Assembly (NCBI GenBank): GCA_902566805.1
Contig: CACFKJ010000005.1
Coordinates: 1-41,434, forward strand
Source of the DNA: an uncultured Pelagibacteraceae bacterium
GTDB taxonomy: Bacteria > Pseudomonadota > Alphaproteobacteria > Pelagibacterales > Pelagibacteraceae
Reading direction: 5' to 3'
Length of the DNA stretch: 41,434 nt
Shown: one piece after another, positions 1 through 11,361 of the stretch
How positions within the stretch are numbered: the first letter of the stretch is position 1
Layout of the letters: every line of letters begins with the position of its first letter
Notes under the pieces: model-generated
The model's input: the letters and a program-made list of their open reading frames with translations, nothing else
Database searches by the model: none
Told to the model about the DNA's origin: nothing
Program-made: the position numbers and the translations under genes

Positions 1-23
1 TCTTTTAGTTTAGAGAGAAATTT

Positions 24-650
24 TTAAGGGCTAAGTAAAGATTTTTCCCATTTACCATTTTCTAATTTCAAATATATTAATCTTTGATGAATTCTATTTT
101 TACCATCTAACCAAAATTCATATCTAAAAGGATCAAGTCTCCAACCAGACCAATGTGGTGGTCTTGGAACATTATTTTTATCAGGAAATTTTTTTTTAAA
201 TTCCTCAATTTTTTCATTCAATTGTTCTCTTTTTTCTAATTTTGAAGATTGTTTTGAAGCCCATGCTCCAATTTTACTTAGATAATCTCTTGAGTTATAA
301 TATACGTCAGCTTCTTTATCAGAAACTTTTAATATTTTTCCAGTAATTCTTATTTGTCTCAATAAACTTTTCCAGTGAAAACACATTGATGCAACGGGAT
401 TTATTTTAATTTCATTACTTTTTTGGCTTTCAAGATTCGTATAAATTACAAATCCATTTTTATTATATTCTTTCAACAAAACCATCCTTACTGATGGTAC
501 ACCTTTTTTATCGGAAGTTGCTAAAGCTAAGGCATTGTGATCATTTAACTCGCTTTTATAAGCTTCATTGAACCATTCTTTAAAAAGATCAATAGGATCG
601 TTTAAATCCTTGAAACAAATATCTAAACCTAGTGAGTTTTTTTGATTCAT
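24..650 (-). CDS. pdxH: Pyridoxamine 5'-phosphate oxidase
   Basis: ORF with PdxH-like motifs ([43 protein letters not shown]...RIHQRLIY). Confidence 0.95.
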   Translation of the reverse strand: MNQKNSLGLDICFKDLNDPIDLFKEWFNEAYKSELNDHNALALATSDKKGVPSVRMVLLKEYNKNGFVIYTNLESQKSNEIKINPVASMCFHWKSLLRQIRITGKILKVSDKEADVYYNSRDYLSKIGAWASKQSSKLEKREQLNEKIEEFKKKFPDKNNVPRPPHWSGWRLDPFRYEFWLDGKNRIHQRLIYLKLENGKWEKSLLSP

Positions 651-683
651 AATTTCAACAAAATAATTTATATAATATATTTA

Positions 684-1769
684 ATGTCATTTAATACATT
701 TGGAAAGATATTTCGCTTCACAACATGGGGAGAGTCGCATGGCCCGGCCATAGGGTGCGTGGTCGATGGATGTCCTCCTAATATAAGTATTAACGAAAAG
801 GATATTCAGGCAGAACTTAATAAAAGAAAACCTGGTCAATCAAAATTCACTACACAAAGAAAAGAAGATGACAAAGTGAATATACTCTCAGGTGTATTTG
901 AGGGAAAAACTACCGGAACACCAATTTCAATGATTATTTATAATAAAGATATGAAATCAAGAGATTATGAAACAATAAAAAATAAATTTAGACCTGGTCA
1001 TGCTGACTACACATATTTTAAAAAATATGGAATTAGAGATTATAGGGGAGGTGGGAGACAATCAGCAAGAGAAACAGCCTCAAGAGTAGCTGCAGGAGCT
1101 GTAGCAAAAAAGGTTTTAGAAAATAAAATTGGTAAAAAATATAAAGTTGTTGGTGCTGTTACGCATCTTGGTATACTTGGTTGTGATACAAAAAATTGGA
1201 ATGATAAATTTATTTCGAAAAATCCTTTGTTTTGCCCCGATAAGTCAATTTTAACACTTTGGGAAAAATATCTTTTAAGTATTAGAAAAGCTGGTTCATC
1301 TTGTGGTGCTGTTATTGAAGTAAGAGCTAAAGGAGTTCCGATTGGTTTAGGAGCGCCAATTTACTCAAAATTAGATATGGATCTTGCTTCAGCAATGATG
1401 AGTATAAATGCCGTAAAGGGTGTAAATATTGGATCAGGAATGAGCTCAGCTCAATTAACAGGAGAAGAAAATTCTGATGAAATTTTTAGAAACAGAAAAA
1501 GAATAAATTTTAAATCAAACAATGCAGGCGGAATACTAGGTGGTATTTCATCTGGCCAAGATATAATAGTTTCTTTTGCGGTTAAACCAACCTCATCAAT
1601 TCTTTCAAAACGTCAAACTATTGATAAGTTCGGTAAAAATACTTCAATATCGGTTAGAGGAAGACATGATCCATGTGTTGGTATTAGGGCAGTGCCAATA
1701 GGAGAAGCAATGATGCATTGTGTAATTTTGGATCATTACTTAATGAACAATGCTCAATGTGGAAGTTAA
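684..1769 (+). CDS. aroC: Chorismate synthase; start moved from 642 to the internal ATG at 684
   Basis: [33 protein letters not shown]-terminus, [37 protein letters not shown]; the 14 residues upstream are not conserved-looking. Confidence 0.95.
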   Translation: MSFNTFGKIFRFTTWGESHGPAIGCVVDGCPPNISINEKDIQAELNKRKPGQSKFTTQRKEDDKVNILSGVFEGKTTGTPISMIIYNKDMKSRDYETIKNKFRPGHADYTYFKKYGIRDYRGGGRQSARETASRVAAGAVAKKVLENKIGKKYKVVGAVTHLGILGCDTKNWNDKFISKNPLFCPDKSILTLWEKYLLSIRKAGSSCGAVIEVRAKGVPIGLGAPIYSKLDMDLASAMMSINAVKGVNIGSGMSSAQLTGEENSDEIFRNRKRINFKSNNAGGILGGISSGQDIIVSFAVKPTSSILSKRQTIDKFGKNTSISVRGRHDPCVGIRAVPIGEAMMHCVILDHYLMNNAQCGS

Positions 1770-3679
1770 TTAGTTTTTTTTATTACAATTTTTGAATTTA
1801 AAGTATCTAAAATTTTAGTTTCGATGCTAGAAGAGTCAAGTCCTGCATATTTATACATTAAATCGGGATTATTATGATCAATAAATCTATCAGGCAATAT
1901 CATTGATCTAAATTTTAAATTATTATCTAACAAATTTTTTTCACTAAGTAATTGACTAACATGTGAACCAAAACCTCCTATCGATCCTTCTTCTATAGTA
2001 ATCATAGCTTCATGGTCTACTGCTAATTGCCATATCAATTTTTCATCTAATGGTTTTGCAAATCTTGCGTCAATCAAAGTTAAGTTAATTCCTTTTTTCG
2101 CAATTTTTTCTTGAGCAATTAAACATTCATTTAATCTTGCACCAAAATTTAGTAATACTATATTTTTACCCTCTTTAATAATTCTAGACTTTCCAATTTC
2201 TATTTTTTCATTAATGCTAGGTAAATTTACACCTATTCCATTTCCCCTTGGATACCTAAAAGCAGAAGGTCTATCATTGATATCTACAGAAGTATTAATC
2301 ATTCTTACCAATTCAGCTTCATCGCTTGGCGCCATTACTATAAAATTGGGTAATGTTGATAAATAGGTTATATCAAATGAACCCGCATGTGTTGGTCCAT
2401 CAGCTCCAACCAAGCCTGCTCTATCTATAGCAAATCTAACTGGTAAGCTTTGAATTGCTACGTCATGCACGACTTGATCATATGCTCTTTGAAGAAATGT
2501 TGAATAAATTGCTGCATACGGTTTATAACCTTCAGTTGCAAGTCCAGCAGCAAAAGTAACAGCATGCTGCTCCGCAATACCTACATCAAACGTTCTTTCA
2601 GGAAATTTACTTCCAAAAACATCCATTCCAGTTCCAGACGGCATTGCGGCTGTAATTCCTAAAATTTTACTGTCTTTTTCTGCATGTTTTACAAGTGTAT
2701 TTGCAAATACTTTTGTATAAGCTGGTATATTAGATTTAGATTTTTCTTGAATTCCAGTATTTATATTAAATTTAGAAACTCCATGAAATTTATCAGCTGA
2801 TTTTTCTGCAAATTCATATCCTTTTCCTTTTTCAGTTTTTATATGGACCATAATCGGTCCTTCATAATTAATATCCTTTGCATTTTTTAAAACCGATACA
2901 AGAGAGTCAATATCATGTCCATCAATTGGCCCAATGTAATAAAATCCCATTGAACTAAACAATGTACCACCTGTAACTGCAGATCTTAAAAAATCCTCGG
3001 CTTTACCTGCTTTCTTGCTAAACCTTTTCGAAAATGAAGAAATAATTAATTTTATTGTTTCTCTGAAGCTAAAATAAATTTTTGTAGATAAAATTTTAGC
3101 AAGATATGCTCTCATCGCACCTACCGGTTTTGAAATAGACATATCGTTATCATTTAAAATAACAATCATCTTAGTTTTACTTGTTCCAGCATTATTCATA
3201 GCCTCGTAAGCCATTCCTGCACTCATTGCTCCATCTCCTATCACAGCAATGACACTATCTGATTTATTAGAAAGTTTATTTGCAACAGCTATACCTAAAG
3301 CTGAAGATATAGATGTCGAACTATGTGCTGCACCAAATGGATCATACTCACTTTCTGATCTTTTGGTAAATCCAGATAATCCTTCACCTTTTCTTAATGT
3401 TCTAATTTTATCTTTTCTTCCAGTTAAAATTTTATGGGGATATGACTGATGTCCTACATCCCAAATTAATTTATCATTTGGTGTATTAAATATGTAATGT
3501 AAAGCAACAGTAAGTTCTACGACACCTAATCCAGCACCTAGATGACCTCCTGTTTCAGAAACAGCATCTATCATTTCTTGTCTTACTTCGTCAGCCAATT
3601 TTTTTAACTTTGATTGAGATAGTTTTTTTATATCACTTGGAAAGTTAATATCATCTAAGTATACGTATTTGTTTTTCAC
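1766..3679 (-). CDS. dxs: 1-deoxy-D-xylulose-5-phosphate synthase
   Basis: TPP-enzyme motifs ([57 protein letters not shown]). Confidence 0.97.
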   Translation of the reverse strand: MKNKYVYLDDINFPSDIKKLSQSKLKKLADEVRQEMIDAVSETGGHLGAGLGVVELTVALHYIFNTPNDKLIWDVGHQSYPHKILTGRKDKIRTLRKGEGLSGFTKRSESEYDPFGAAHSSTSISSALGIAVANKLSNKSDSVIAVIGDGAMSAGMAYEAMNNAGTSKTKMIVILNDNDMSISKPVGAMRAYLAKILSTKIYFSFRETIKLIISSFSKRFSKKAGKAEDFLRSAVTGGTLFSSMGFYYIGPIDGHDIDSLVSVLKNAKDINYEGPIMVHIKTEKGKGYEFAEKSADKFHGVSKFNINTGIQEKSKSNIPAYTKVFANTLVKHAEKDSKILGITAAMPSGTGMDVFGSKFPERTFDVGIAEQHAVTFAAGLATEGYKPYAAIYSTFLQRAYDQVVHDVAIQSLPVRFAIDRAGLVGADGPTHAGSFDITYLSTLPNFIVMAPSDEAELVRMINTSVDINDRPSAFRYPRGNGIGVNLPSINEKIEIGKSRIIKEGKNIVLLNFGARLNECLIAQEKIAKKGINLTLIDARFAKPLDEKLIWQLAVDHEAMITIEEGSIGGFGSHVSQLLSEKNLLDNNLKFRSMILPDRFIDHNNPDLMYKYAGLDSSSIETKILDTLNSKIVIKKTN

Positions 3680-4545
3680 TTGGTTCTTTCTAAAATAAAA
3701 TTAATTGTTTCTTTTAAATCTTTTGATTTATCTCCAAACATATTTAACTTTTTAAATATACTCATTTTTAATTTATTTCCAAATTTAATTGTATTTTTAT
3801 AACCTAATAGTTTTATAAGGGTTGCTTTTCCTTTTTTTTGATCTTTTTTAGTCTTTTTACCCGCCTGTTTACTATTTCCTTTATAATCAATTATGTCATC
3901 AGCAATTTGGAATAAAAGCCCTATGTCTGAGCCAATTTTATCAAATTTGAGCAAATATTTATTTTTATTTTTTATAATTAGTGACGCCATGCAACAAAAA
4001 CTAAATAATTTTCCAGTTTTCTCGATTTGCATATTTATTATTTTATGTAATGGAATCTTTTTTTTCTCAAAATTTAAATCCGAATATTGCCCACCAGCAA
4101 TACCTGAATGACCTGAGCATTCAGAAATTTTTTTAATTAATTCTACTTTTGATTTTTCGTTTATATTTAAATTTTTACTACTTAATATTTCAAAAGCTAA
4201 AGTTAATAAAGAATTACCAGCTAATATTGCCGTGGACTCTCCAAATTTTCTGTGAGTAGATAATTTTCCTCTCCTCATATTATCATTATCCATACACGGA
4301 AGATCGTCATGAATTAATGAATATGCGTGTATACATTCTACTGCAGCTCCTACCTGGATTAATTGTGAATAATTTACTTTAAAGATTTTTCCAATATCTA
4401 TAATTATTTTTGATCTAATTTTTTTACCACCTGGAAATAAACTATATTTAATTGGTTTTATCAAATCTGTTTTTTTTTGATTTTTTAAAAATTTTAACAA
4501 AAACGAATTTGTATTTTTAGCTATTTTATCAAGTTTTTTTTTCAT
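3676..4545 (-). CDS. ispA: Polyprenyl (farnesyl/geranylgeranyl) diphosphate synthase
   Basis: DDLPCMDND and DDIIDYKG aspartate-rich motifs, GGKKIRSK; adjacent to dxs and xseB. Confidence 0.92.
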   Translation of the reverse strand: MKKKLDKIAKNTNSFLLKFLKNQKKTDLIKPIKYSLFPGGKKIRSKIIIDIGKIFKVNYSQLIQVGAAVECIHAYSLIHDDLPCMDNDNMRRGKLSTHRKFGESTAILAGNSLLTLAFEILSSKNLNINEKSKVELIKKISECSGHSGIAGGQYSDLNFEKKKIPLHKIINMQIEKTGKLFSFCCMASLIIKNKNKYLLKFDKIGSDIGLLFQIADDIIDYKGNSKQAGKKTKKDQKKGKATLIKLLGYKNTIKFGNKLKMSIFKKLNMFGDKSKDLKETINFILERTK

Positions 4546-4780
4546 CTTTTTTTTTTAAAATATTAAAAATTTTATCTTTAGTTTTATTAGAAATTATTTT
4601 GGAATTATTTTGGAATTTTTTTTCAATTAAATTATTTAATTTAATGAGTTTTTGATATTCATTAATTGAGTTTTCAAGATTTTTTTCATTTTCAAGTTTA
4701 TAAATAATATTTTGTGCCAATTCTGTAAGATCGTCAATAGATTTAGAATCAATATCCTCTAGTAAATTTTTTTCTTTCAT
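4529..4780 (-). CDS. xseB: Exodeoxyribonuclease VII small subunit
   Basis: 83 aa coiled-coil protein with 'LENEKNLENSINEYQKLIKLNNLIEKKF' pattern; xseB-ispA-dxs gene order. Confidence 0.8.
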   Translation of the reverse strand: MKEKNLLEDIDSKSIDDLTELAQNIIYKLENEKNLENSINEYQKLIKLNNLIEKKFQNNSKIISNKTKDKIFNILKKKDEKKT

Positions 4781-4800
4781 ATAATAGTTGGTATTATTAC

Positions 4801-5733
4801 ATGAAAATTAATCTTTCAAATATTAAAAAATCTAAATTCTATTTAGATAAAAATGAATGTATTGGTATTCCTACAGAAACTGTATATGGATTGGCTGCAA
4901 ACGCTTATTCTCAAAAAGCAACATCAAAAATTTTTAGATTAAAAAAAAGACCTAAAAAAAATCCCCTAATTGTTCATTATTATGATTTGAAAATGCTTAA
5001 AAATGATTGTGAATTTAATAATGATTTTTTAAAATTGTACAAAAAATTTTCTCCTGGTCCAATCACTTTCGTTTTAAAATTAAAAAAAAATAGTAAAATT
5101 TCAAAAAATGTAACTAATAAAAAAAAAACTTTAGCAGTTAGATTTCCAAAACATCCTGTTTCGAGAAAACTTTTAAAATTATTAAAATATCCTCTTGCTG
5201 CACCTAGTGCAAATATATCAACCAAGATAAGTCCTGTCTCAAGCAAAGATGTTAAAGATGAATTTGGCAAAAAAATTAAATTTGTTCTTGATGGAGGAAG
5301 CTCAAAAATTGGATTGGAGTCAACTATAGTTGGATTGATAAATGGTACTCAAATTTTAAGACTAGGAGGTATTGAAATAAAAAAAATTAATAAAGTACTT
5401 AAAACTAATTTAAAATATAAACCAAAAAATAAAACTTTAAATGTTCCTGGTCAGTTTAAAACCCATTATTCACCAGGAATTCCTATTAGAATGAATGCTA
5501 ATACACCAAGACCCGGTGAGGCATTTATATTAATTAAAAAAAGAAAATCATCTGATAGAAATTTTTATTATTTGAGTAAAAAAAATAATCTTAAAGAAGC
5601 TGCAAAAAATTTGTATAAAACACTAAGAATGATTAAAAATAAAAAATTTAAAAAAATTGCTATTGAAAAAATTCCTAATATAGGTTTCGGCGAAGCAATA
5701 AATGATAGAATATCAAGAGCTTCAAAAGTCTAA
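4801..5733 (+). CDS. tsaC: L-threonylcarbamoyladenylate synthase (Sua5/YciO/YrdC, Sua5 type with C-terminal domain)
   Basis: GIPTETVYGLAANAYS, KRPKKNPLIVHYYD, PLAAPSANISTKISP, STIVGL, PGQFKTHYSPGIP. Confidence 0.93.
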   Translation: MKINLSNIKKSKFYLDKNECIGIPTETVYGLAANAYSQKATSKIFRLKKRPKKNPLIVHYYDLKMLKNDCEFNNDFLKLYKKFSPGPITFVLKLKKNSKISKNVTNKKKTLAVRFPKHPVSRKLLKLLKYPLAAPSANISTKISPVSSKDVKDEFGKKIKFVLDGGSSKIGLESTIVGLINGTQILRLGGIEIKKINKVLKTNLKYKPKNKTLNVPGQFKTHYSPGIPIRMNANTPRPGEAFILIKKRKSSDRNFYYLSKKNNLKEAAKNLYKTLRMIKNKKFKKIAIEKIPNIGFGEAINDRISRASKV

Positions 5734-6455
5734 TGAAAAATCTAGTAGAAGTTAAAAACTTAAAAAAAAATTATGGTTTAAAGGAAGCAGTAAAAAATAT
5801 TTCATTTAGTATCAAAGAAAATGAAATTTTGGGATTGCTTGGGCCAAATGGATCAGGAAAAACAACCACAATAGGAATGCTGCTTGGATTGCTAAAACCT
5901 ACCAATGGAGAAATTCTTGTCGATGGGAAAAAAATTGAAGATAATAGAATAGAAATACTTAAAAAAATAAATTTTATTTCACCTTATATTGAGCTACCAA
6001 AAAAACTTACAGTAAAGCAAAATCTAATTGTATATTGTAAATTATACAATGTATTAAATATAAAAAAAAGAATTGAGTATCTTGTAGAAAAATTAAAATT
6101 AGAAGATTTACTGAATAATGTTACTGGAGAATTATCCTCAGGACAAAAAAATAGAGTAAGTCTTGCTAAAGCATTAATAAACAATCCTTCTGTTTTATTT
6201 TTAGATGAGCCAACAGCCTCTCTCGATCCAGAAATAGGAGATTATGTTAGAAGTTTTTTAGAAAGTTATAAAAAAGAAAAAAAAATTTCAATTTTGTTAG
6301 CCTCTCATAATATGAGCGAAGTAACAAGATTATGTAAAAAAGTACTAATGATGAAAGATGGAATTATAATAGATGAAGGTGTTCCTGAAGAATTAATTAA
6401 AAAACATGGAAGAAAAAATTTAGAGGAAGTTTTTTTAAAACTTTCAAGGAATTAA
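5733..6455 (+). CDS. ABC transporter ATP-binding protein
   Basis: Walker A GPNGSGKTT, signature LSSGQKNR, Walker B VLFLDEPTASLDP. Confidence 0.95.
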   Translation: MKNLVEVKNLKKNYGLKEAVKNISFSIKENEILGLLGPNGSGKTTTIGMLLGLLKPTNGEILVDGKKIEDNRIEILKKINFISPYIELPKKLTVKQNLIVYCKLYNVLNIKKRIEYLVEKLKLEDLLNNVTGELSSGQKNRVSLAKALINNPSVLFLDEPTASLDPEIGDYVRSFLESYKKEKKISILLASHNMSEVTRLCKKVLMMKDGIIIDEGVPEELIKKHGRKNLEEVFLKLSRN

Positions 6456-6456
6456 G

Positions 6457-7248
6457 ATGAGTTTTATAAGAATATATGGTCTTTTTTTGAGACATTTTTA
6501 TTTAATTACTAGATCATTTCCAAGAATTTTAGATTTAATTTATTGGCCATCAATACAAATAACATTGTGGGGTTTTATATCAAATTTTTTCGCTTCACAT
6601 ACAACTTACTATAATAATGCAGTAGGTGTAATTTTAACTTGTGCTATTTTGTACGATTTTCTTTTTCGAACTAGTATTGGATTTAATATGCTATTTTTAG
6701 AGGAAATATGGAGTAGAAATTTTACAAATTTATTTATTGCGCCAATTAAAATTAGTGAAATAATTATATCTTTAATTTCTACTGCTTTAATTAGAGCCCT
6801 AATAGGATTAGTGCCAGCAATTTTATTAACATCCCCTCTTTTTGGAATTTCAATATTAGATTTGGGTATTCATTTATTTTTTTTATTCTTAAGTTTGTAT
6901 TTATTTGGGATTACCTTAGGAATTTTAGTTTCAGCAGGACTTTTAAGATTTGGTCCCTCTTTTGAAAATATAGCATGGTCAACAATGTTTTTATTGGCCC
7001 CATTCGGATGCATATATTACCCTATAGAGATTTTACCAGATTTTTTTAAGACAGTCGCTTATATGCTTCCTCTGGTCTATATATTTGAAGAGGCGAGAAA
7101 TATACTTATAAATAATTCAGTTAATTTTGAAAATATACTTAATGCGTTTTATTTGAATGGGGTTTATTTAATTATAGCAATATCATTATTTTATTATTCC
7201 TTCAGTAAAGCTCGTAAAAAGGGGACATTAATTAACATTGGAGAATAA
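6457..7248 (+). CDS. ABC-2 type transporter permease
   Basis: Multi-spanning hydrophobic protein 2 bp after the ATPase gene; ABC-2 layout. Confidence 0.88.
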   Translation: MSFIRIYGLFLRHFYLITRSFPRILDLIYWPSIQITLWGFISNFFASHTTYYNNAVGVILTCAILYDFLFRTSIGFNMLFLEEIWSRNFTNLFIAPIKISEIIISLISTALIRALIGLVPAILLTSPLFGISILDLGIHLFFLFLSLYLFGITLGILVSAGLLRFGPSFENIAWSTMFLLAPFGCIYYPIEILPDFFKTVAYMLPLVYIFEEARNILINNSVNFENILNAFYLNGVYLIIAISLFYYSFSKARKKGTLINIGE

Positions 7249-7250
7249 AT

Positions 7251-7327
7251 TGGTGCGTCCGCAAGGAGTCGAACCCTGAACCTCCAGAGCCGAAATCTGG
7301 CGCTCTATCCAGTTGAGCTACGGACGC
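7251..7327 (-). tRNA. tRNA-Arg (anticodon UCG), CCA encoded
   Basis: Reverse complement gcgtccgtagctcaactggatagagcgccagatttcggctctggaggttcagggttcgactccttgcggacgcacca folds as a cloverleaf; anticodon loop TTTCGGC. Confidence 0.95.
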
Positions 7328-7350
7328 ATATAGTATTAATATTATAGTTT

Positions 7351-8331
7351 ATGAAAAATATCATTAATTTAATTGTAAATGAAAATGAGATTAATCAAAG
7401 AATTGACACTTACATTGCAAATAAAGAGAGAACTTTAAGTAGAACAAAAGTTAAAAATTTAATTATTAATAAAAATTTGAAACTTAATAATGTAATAGTA
7501 GACGATCCATCAAAAAAAGTTTCTAAAGATGACTGTATTATTTTAAAATTACCAGAGATAAAAAAAGAAACTCTCAAACCATTGGATTATAATTTAAACA
7601 TTCAATTTGAAGATGATGACTTAATTGTAATTGATAAATCATCTGGTATATCTATTCATCCCGGTGCAGGAAATTATGATAATACAATTGTTAATGCTTT
7701 AATAAATCTTAAGGATAGAAAATTTTCAAATATAAATGGAGAGTTAAGACCTGGAATTGTTCATAGAATAGATAAAGATACATCTGGGTTAATTGTTGTT
7801 GCAAAAAATAATTATGCTCATGAGGCACTTTCTAGACAATTTACAAAACATTCAATTACTAGAGTTTATCAAGCGTTAGTGTGGGGCAAGCTGAGACCGC
7901 AAAAAGGTAAAATTGAAACACTTATTAAAAGAAGTTCAAAAAATAGACAGTTGATGGAGGTAGGTATTTCAAAAGGAAAAAATGCAGTTACAAATTATAA
8001 AACTTTAGAAATATTCGAAAATAATAAGGTCCCTACATTAAGTCTTGTAGAATGTAAACTTGAAACAGGAAGAACTCATCAAATAAGAGTACACATGAGC
8101 TATAGGTCAAATAATATTGTTGGAGATCAAAAATATAAAAAAAAATATAAAAAAATTAAGAATATCGATGAAGATTTAAGAAATTTAATTGTAAATTTAG
8201 ATCGACAATTTTTACACGCAAAAATACTAGGATTTGTTCACCCAAACACAGAAAAATATTTAGAATTTGAATCAAAATTACCAAACGAGCTTGAAAATAT
8301 ATTAAAAAAGTTAAGAAATACTGTAAAATAA
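7351..8331 (+). CDS. rluD: 23S rRNA pseudouridine synthase, RluD/RluA family
   Basis: S4-like N-terminus; GIVHRIDKDTSGLIVVAK; ETGRTHQIRVHM. Confidence 0.92.
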   Translation: MKNIINLIVNENEINQRIDTYIANKERTLSRTKVKNLIINKNLKLNNVIVDDPSKKVSKDDCIILKLPEIKKETLKPLDYNLNIQFEDDDLIVIDKSSGISIHPGAGNYDNTIVNALINLKDRKFSNINGELRPGIVHRIDKDTSGLIVVAKNNYAHEALSRQFTKHSITRVYQALVWGKLRPQKGKIETLIKRSSKNRQLMEVGISKGKNAVTNYKTLEIFENNKVPTLSLVECKLETGRTHQIRVHMSYRSNNIVGDQKYKKKYKKIKNIDEDLRNLIVNLDRQFLHAKILGFVHPNTEKYLEFESKLPNELENILKKLRNTVK

Positions 8332-8374
8332 AAACATTGTAAAATTAAGTTTATTTATTAAATAAGTAACCAAT

Positions 8375-9262
8375 ATGAATACAATTAACTATAATTTGCC
8401 AGCTCTTTCAGAGGGTGGTCTTGGTGCTTACCTGGCACAAATTAAAAAATTTCCTATACTTGACGCTGAAGAAGAATACATGTTGGCAAAAAATTGGAAA
8501 GAAACCGGTAATCTCAAATCAGCAGAAAAGTTAGTTACTAGTCATCTTAGATTGGTTGCAAAAATAGCAATGGGTTATAAAGGTTACGGTCTTCCAGTAA
8601 ATGAAATGATTTCAGAAGGTAATATTGGTTTAATGCAGGCTGTTAAAAAATTTGAACCTGAAAAGGGTTTCAGATTGGCTACTTATGCTATGTGGTGGAT
8701 TAAAGCTTCTATTCAAGAATATATTTTAAGATCTTGGAGTTTAGTAAAAATAGGAACTACAACAGCACAGAAAAAATTATTTTTTAATCTTAAAAAGATT
8801 AAAAATCAAATATCTCCAAAAACTGAAGGGGATTTAAAAGATGAGCATGTTTCGGAAATTGCAAGAAAACTTGATGTAAGTAAGGATGAAGTTGTTTCAA
8901 TGAATAGAAGATTGTCAGGAAAAGAACATTCATTAAATGCTCCTATAGGAGAAGATGGTGATCAGTGGCAAGATTGGATAGTTGATAAGGAAATGGATCA
9001 AGAACTTAAATTTGCCCAAAATGAAGAATTGGAACAGAGAAAAGATTTATTACAAGACTCTATTAAAATCTTAAATGATAGAGAAAGACAAATTCTTTAC
9101 TCGAGAAGGCTTACCGATGAACCCTCAACACTTGAGGAGCTCAGCAAAAAATATAAAATTAGCAGAGAGCGAATTAGACAAATTGAAAACAAAGCTTTTG
9201 AGAAATTGCAAAAGCATATGTTGAATTCCGCTAAATCAAAAAACCTTTTGCCTGCTAACTAG
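8375..9262 (+). CDS. rpoH: RNA polymerase sigma-32 (heat-shock) factor
   Basis: [65 protein letters not shown]; region 4.2 HTH. Confidence 0.95.
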   Translation: MNTINYNLPALSEGGLGAYLAQIKKFPILDAEEEYMLAKNWKETGNLKSAEKLVTSHLRLVAKIAMGYKGYGLPVNEMISEGNIGLMQAVKKFEPEKGFRLATYAMWWIKASIQEYILRSWSLVKIGTTTAQKKLFFNLKKIKNQISPKTEGDLKDEHVSEIARKLDVSKDEVVSMNRRLSGKEHSLNAPIGEDGDQWQDWIVDKEMDQELKFAQNEELEQRKDLLQDSIKILNDRERQILYSRRLTDEPSTLEELSKKYKISRERIRQIENKAFEKLQKHMLNSAKSKNLLPAN

Positions 9263-10551
9263 AAATTAAAAGGATCCTCGATCAAAATAGTATCATTTCT
9301 TTCTGGGCTAGTAGAAATACTTGAAATTTTAACTCCAATAAATTTTTCAACTTCTTTTAAATATTTTTGTGCATTAATTGGTAAATTTTTAAAATCTTTA
9401 ATTCCTTGTGTGGAAGTTTTCCATCCTTCAAAGGTTTTGTAAATCGGTTTTATTTTTAGTTGATCCTCTAAAGTTGAAGGTAAATAGTCAATTTTGTTTC
9501 CATTTAAATCATAAGCTATACACATTTTTATGTTATCTAATTCATCTAATACATCTAACTTAGTTAAAGCTATTCCGTTTATTCCTGAGATTCTAATAGA
9601 TTGTCTTACTAATACACCGTCTAACCATCCACATCTTCTTTTTCTACTTGTTACTGTTCCAAATTCCTTTCCTATATTTCCTAAATGCTCACCGATTTGA
9701 TCCTTCAACTCTGTTGGAAAGGGACCCTCTCCGACTCTTGTCGTATATGCTTTGGTAATTCCCAAAATATAATTAATTGAATTTGGTCCACAGCCAGATC
9801 CAGTTGCTGCAGATGAAGCAACGGTATTTGAAGATGTCACGTATGGATAAGTTCCATGATCTACATCAAGTAAAACACCTTGCGCTCCTTCAAAAAGAAT
9901 TTTTTTTTCTTTTGATCTATATTCATCTATTATTTTCCAGACTGGTTGTGCATATTTTAAAATTTCTGGCGCAACTTTAAGTAAGTCTTTTTTAAGATTA
10001 TCATTTTGAAAAATTTGTTTACCCATACCTTTTCTTATTAAATTATGGTGACTTAGTGCGTTCGCCAATCTGTTTTCTAAATTCTTTTCAGAAGCTAAAT
10101 CCATAAGTCTAATTCCTCTTCTTCCTACTTTGTCTTCATAAGCAGGTCCTATACCTCTTCTTGTAGTACCAATCTTTTCTTTTTTTGCTAAATCTTCTCT
10201 CATCTCATCCATTTCTTTATGAAATGGTAATATTAAATTTGCAGTTTCGGATATAATTAAATTTTTTGGTGTTACCTCGACTCCTTTTGATTTAATTTCC
10301 TTTATTTCTTCTAATAAAGCCCAAGGATCTATTACTACTCCATTTCCTATAATTGATATTTTGTTTTTTCTTACTATCCCTGATGGTAAAAGTCGTAGTT
10401 TGTAAGTAGTTCCATCTATTACTAATGTATGACCGGCGTTATGACCTCCTTGAAATCTTATTATAATATCAGCTTTGTTTGAAAGCCAATCGACAATTTT
10501 ACCTTTTCCTTCATCGCCCCATTGGGATCCTATAACTGCAACATTTTTCAT
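9259..10551 (-). CDS. purA: Adenylosuccinate synthetase
   Basis: [61 protein letters not shown]. Confidence 0.97.
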   Translation of the reverse strand: MKNVAVIGSQWGDEGKGKIVDWLSNKADIIIRFQGGHNAGHTLVIDGTTYKLRLLPSGIVRKNKISIIGNGVVIDPWALLEEIKEIKSKGVEVTPKNLIISETANLILPFHKEMDEMREDLAKKEKIGTTRRGIGPAYEDKVGRRGIRLMDLASEKNLENRLANALSHHNLIRKGMGKQIFQNDNLKKDLLKVAPEILKYAQPVWKIIDEYRSKEKKILFEGAQGVLLDVDHGTYPYVTSSNTVASSAATGSGCGPNSINYILGITKAYTTRVGEGPFPTELKDQIGEHLGNIGKEFGTVTSRKRRCGWLDGVLVRQSIRISGINGIALTKLDVLDELDNIKMCIAYDLNGNKIDYLPSTLEDQLKIKPIYKTFEGWKTSTQGIKDFKNLPINAQKYLKEVEKFIGVKISSISTSPERNDTILIEDPFNF

Positions 10552-11360
10552 CTAAACTTTTTATTTATATTTATTGTATTTAAATGGTTAATTGGCCCAA
10601 ACCCCTTTCCATATTTTGGGGCTGTGCCAATAGCATGGTTAACATATTTGATTGCCATCTCACAAGATTTCTTTAATGTTTTTCCACACGAATAATAAGT
10701 AGCAATTGCACTTGAAAGAGTACATCCTGTTCCATGGGTATTTTTTGTATAAATTTTTTTATTATTAAAAAATTTAATTTCTTTTTTGTTCAAAAAAATA
10801 TCATACATAATATCTGAATTTAGATGACCACCTTTTATTAAGACATTTTTTGCTCCCAAATCTAATAATTTTTTTGCTGAATAAATCATATCGTTAGAAT
10901 TTTTAATTTTAATTTTTGTTAAAGTTTCTGCTTCTGGAATATTTGGAGTAATTAAAGTTGCTATTTTTATCATTTTTTTTTTTAGTATTTTTATTGATTT
11001 ATCATTTATTAATTTCTTACCTCCTTTTGCGACCATAACTGGATCTAAAATTATTTTTTTTACATTAATTTTATTCAGTGATTTTAAAACTGCATTAATA
11101 GTACCTTCAGAGTGCAACATTCCAATTTTGATCGCATCAGGTCTTATGTCTATAGACGTAAATTCTATTTGTTTTGAAATTTCTTTAGGTGAAATTGATA
11201 TTATAGAAGATACTCCAGTAGTATTTTGAGAAGTAATTGCTGTTACAGCAGTCATTGCATAAGATCCTAATGATGTTACAGTTTTTATATCTGCTTGAAT
11301 GCCTGCGCCACCAGAAGAATCTGATCCTGCAATGATTAAAACTTTTGATTTAGCTTTCAC
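10548..11360 (-). CDS. thiD: Hydroxymethylpyrimidine/phosphomethylpyrimidine kinase
   Basis: [50 protein letters not shown]. Confidence 0.95.
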   Translation of the reverse strand: MKAKSKVLIIAGSDSSGGAGIQADIKTVTSLGSYAMTAVTAITSQNTTGVSSIISISPKEISKQIEFTSIDIRPDAIKIGMLHSEGTINAVLKSLNKINVKKIILDPVMVAKGGKKLINDKSIKILKKKMIKIATLITPNIPEAETLTKIKIKNSNDMIYSAKKLLDLGAKNVLIKGGHLNSDIMYDIFLNKKEIKFFNNKKIYTKNTHGTGCTLSSAIATYYSCGKTLKKSCEMAIKYVNHAIGTAPKYGKGFGPINHLNTININKKFR

Positions 11361-11361
11361 T

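Noticed and set aside
7251-7350. Mobile-element integration at tRNA-Arg or tRNA-fMet
   Set aside because: No integrase, direct repeat of the tRNA 3' end, or foreign-looking cargo beside either tRNA within the window.
9777-9980. 67-aa plus-strand ORF within purA
   Set aside because: Antisense shadow ORF; no family resemblance. The same applies to the other short antisense ORFs (3249-3449, 3893-4111, 4980-5270, 5984-6184, 11942-12127, 12158-12373, 12832-13035, 13426-13710, 19499-19816, 20044-20250, 22736-22918, 23155-23343, 24014-24280, 24469-24828, 25801-26001, 27583-27786, 31324-31515, 35106-35333, 35384-35608, 38852-39097, 40058-40252).
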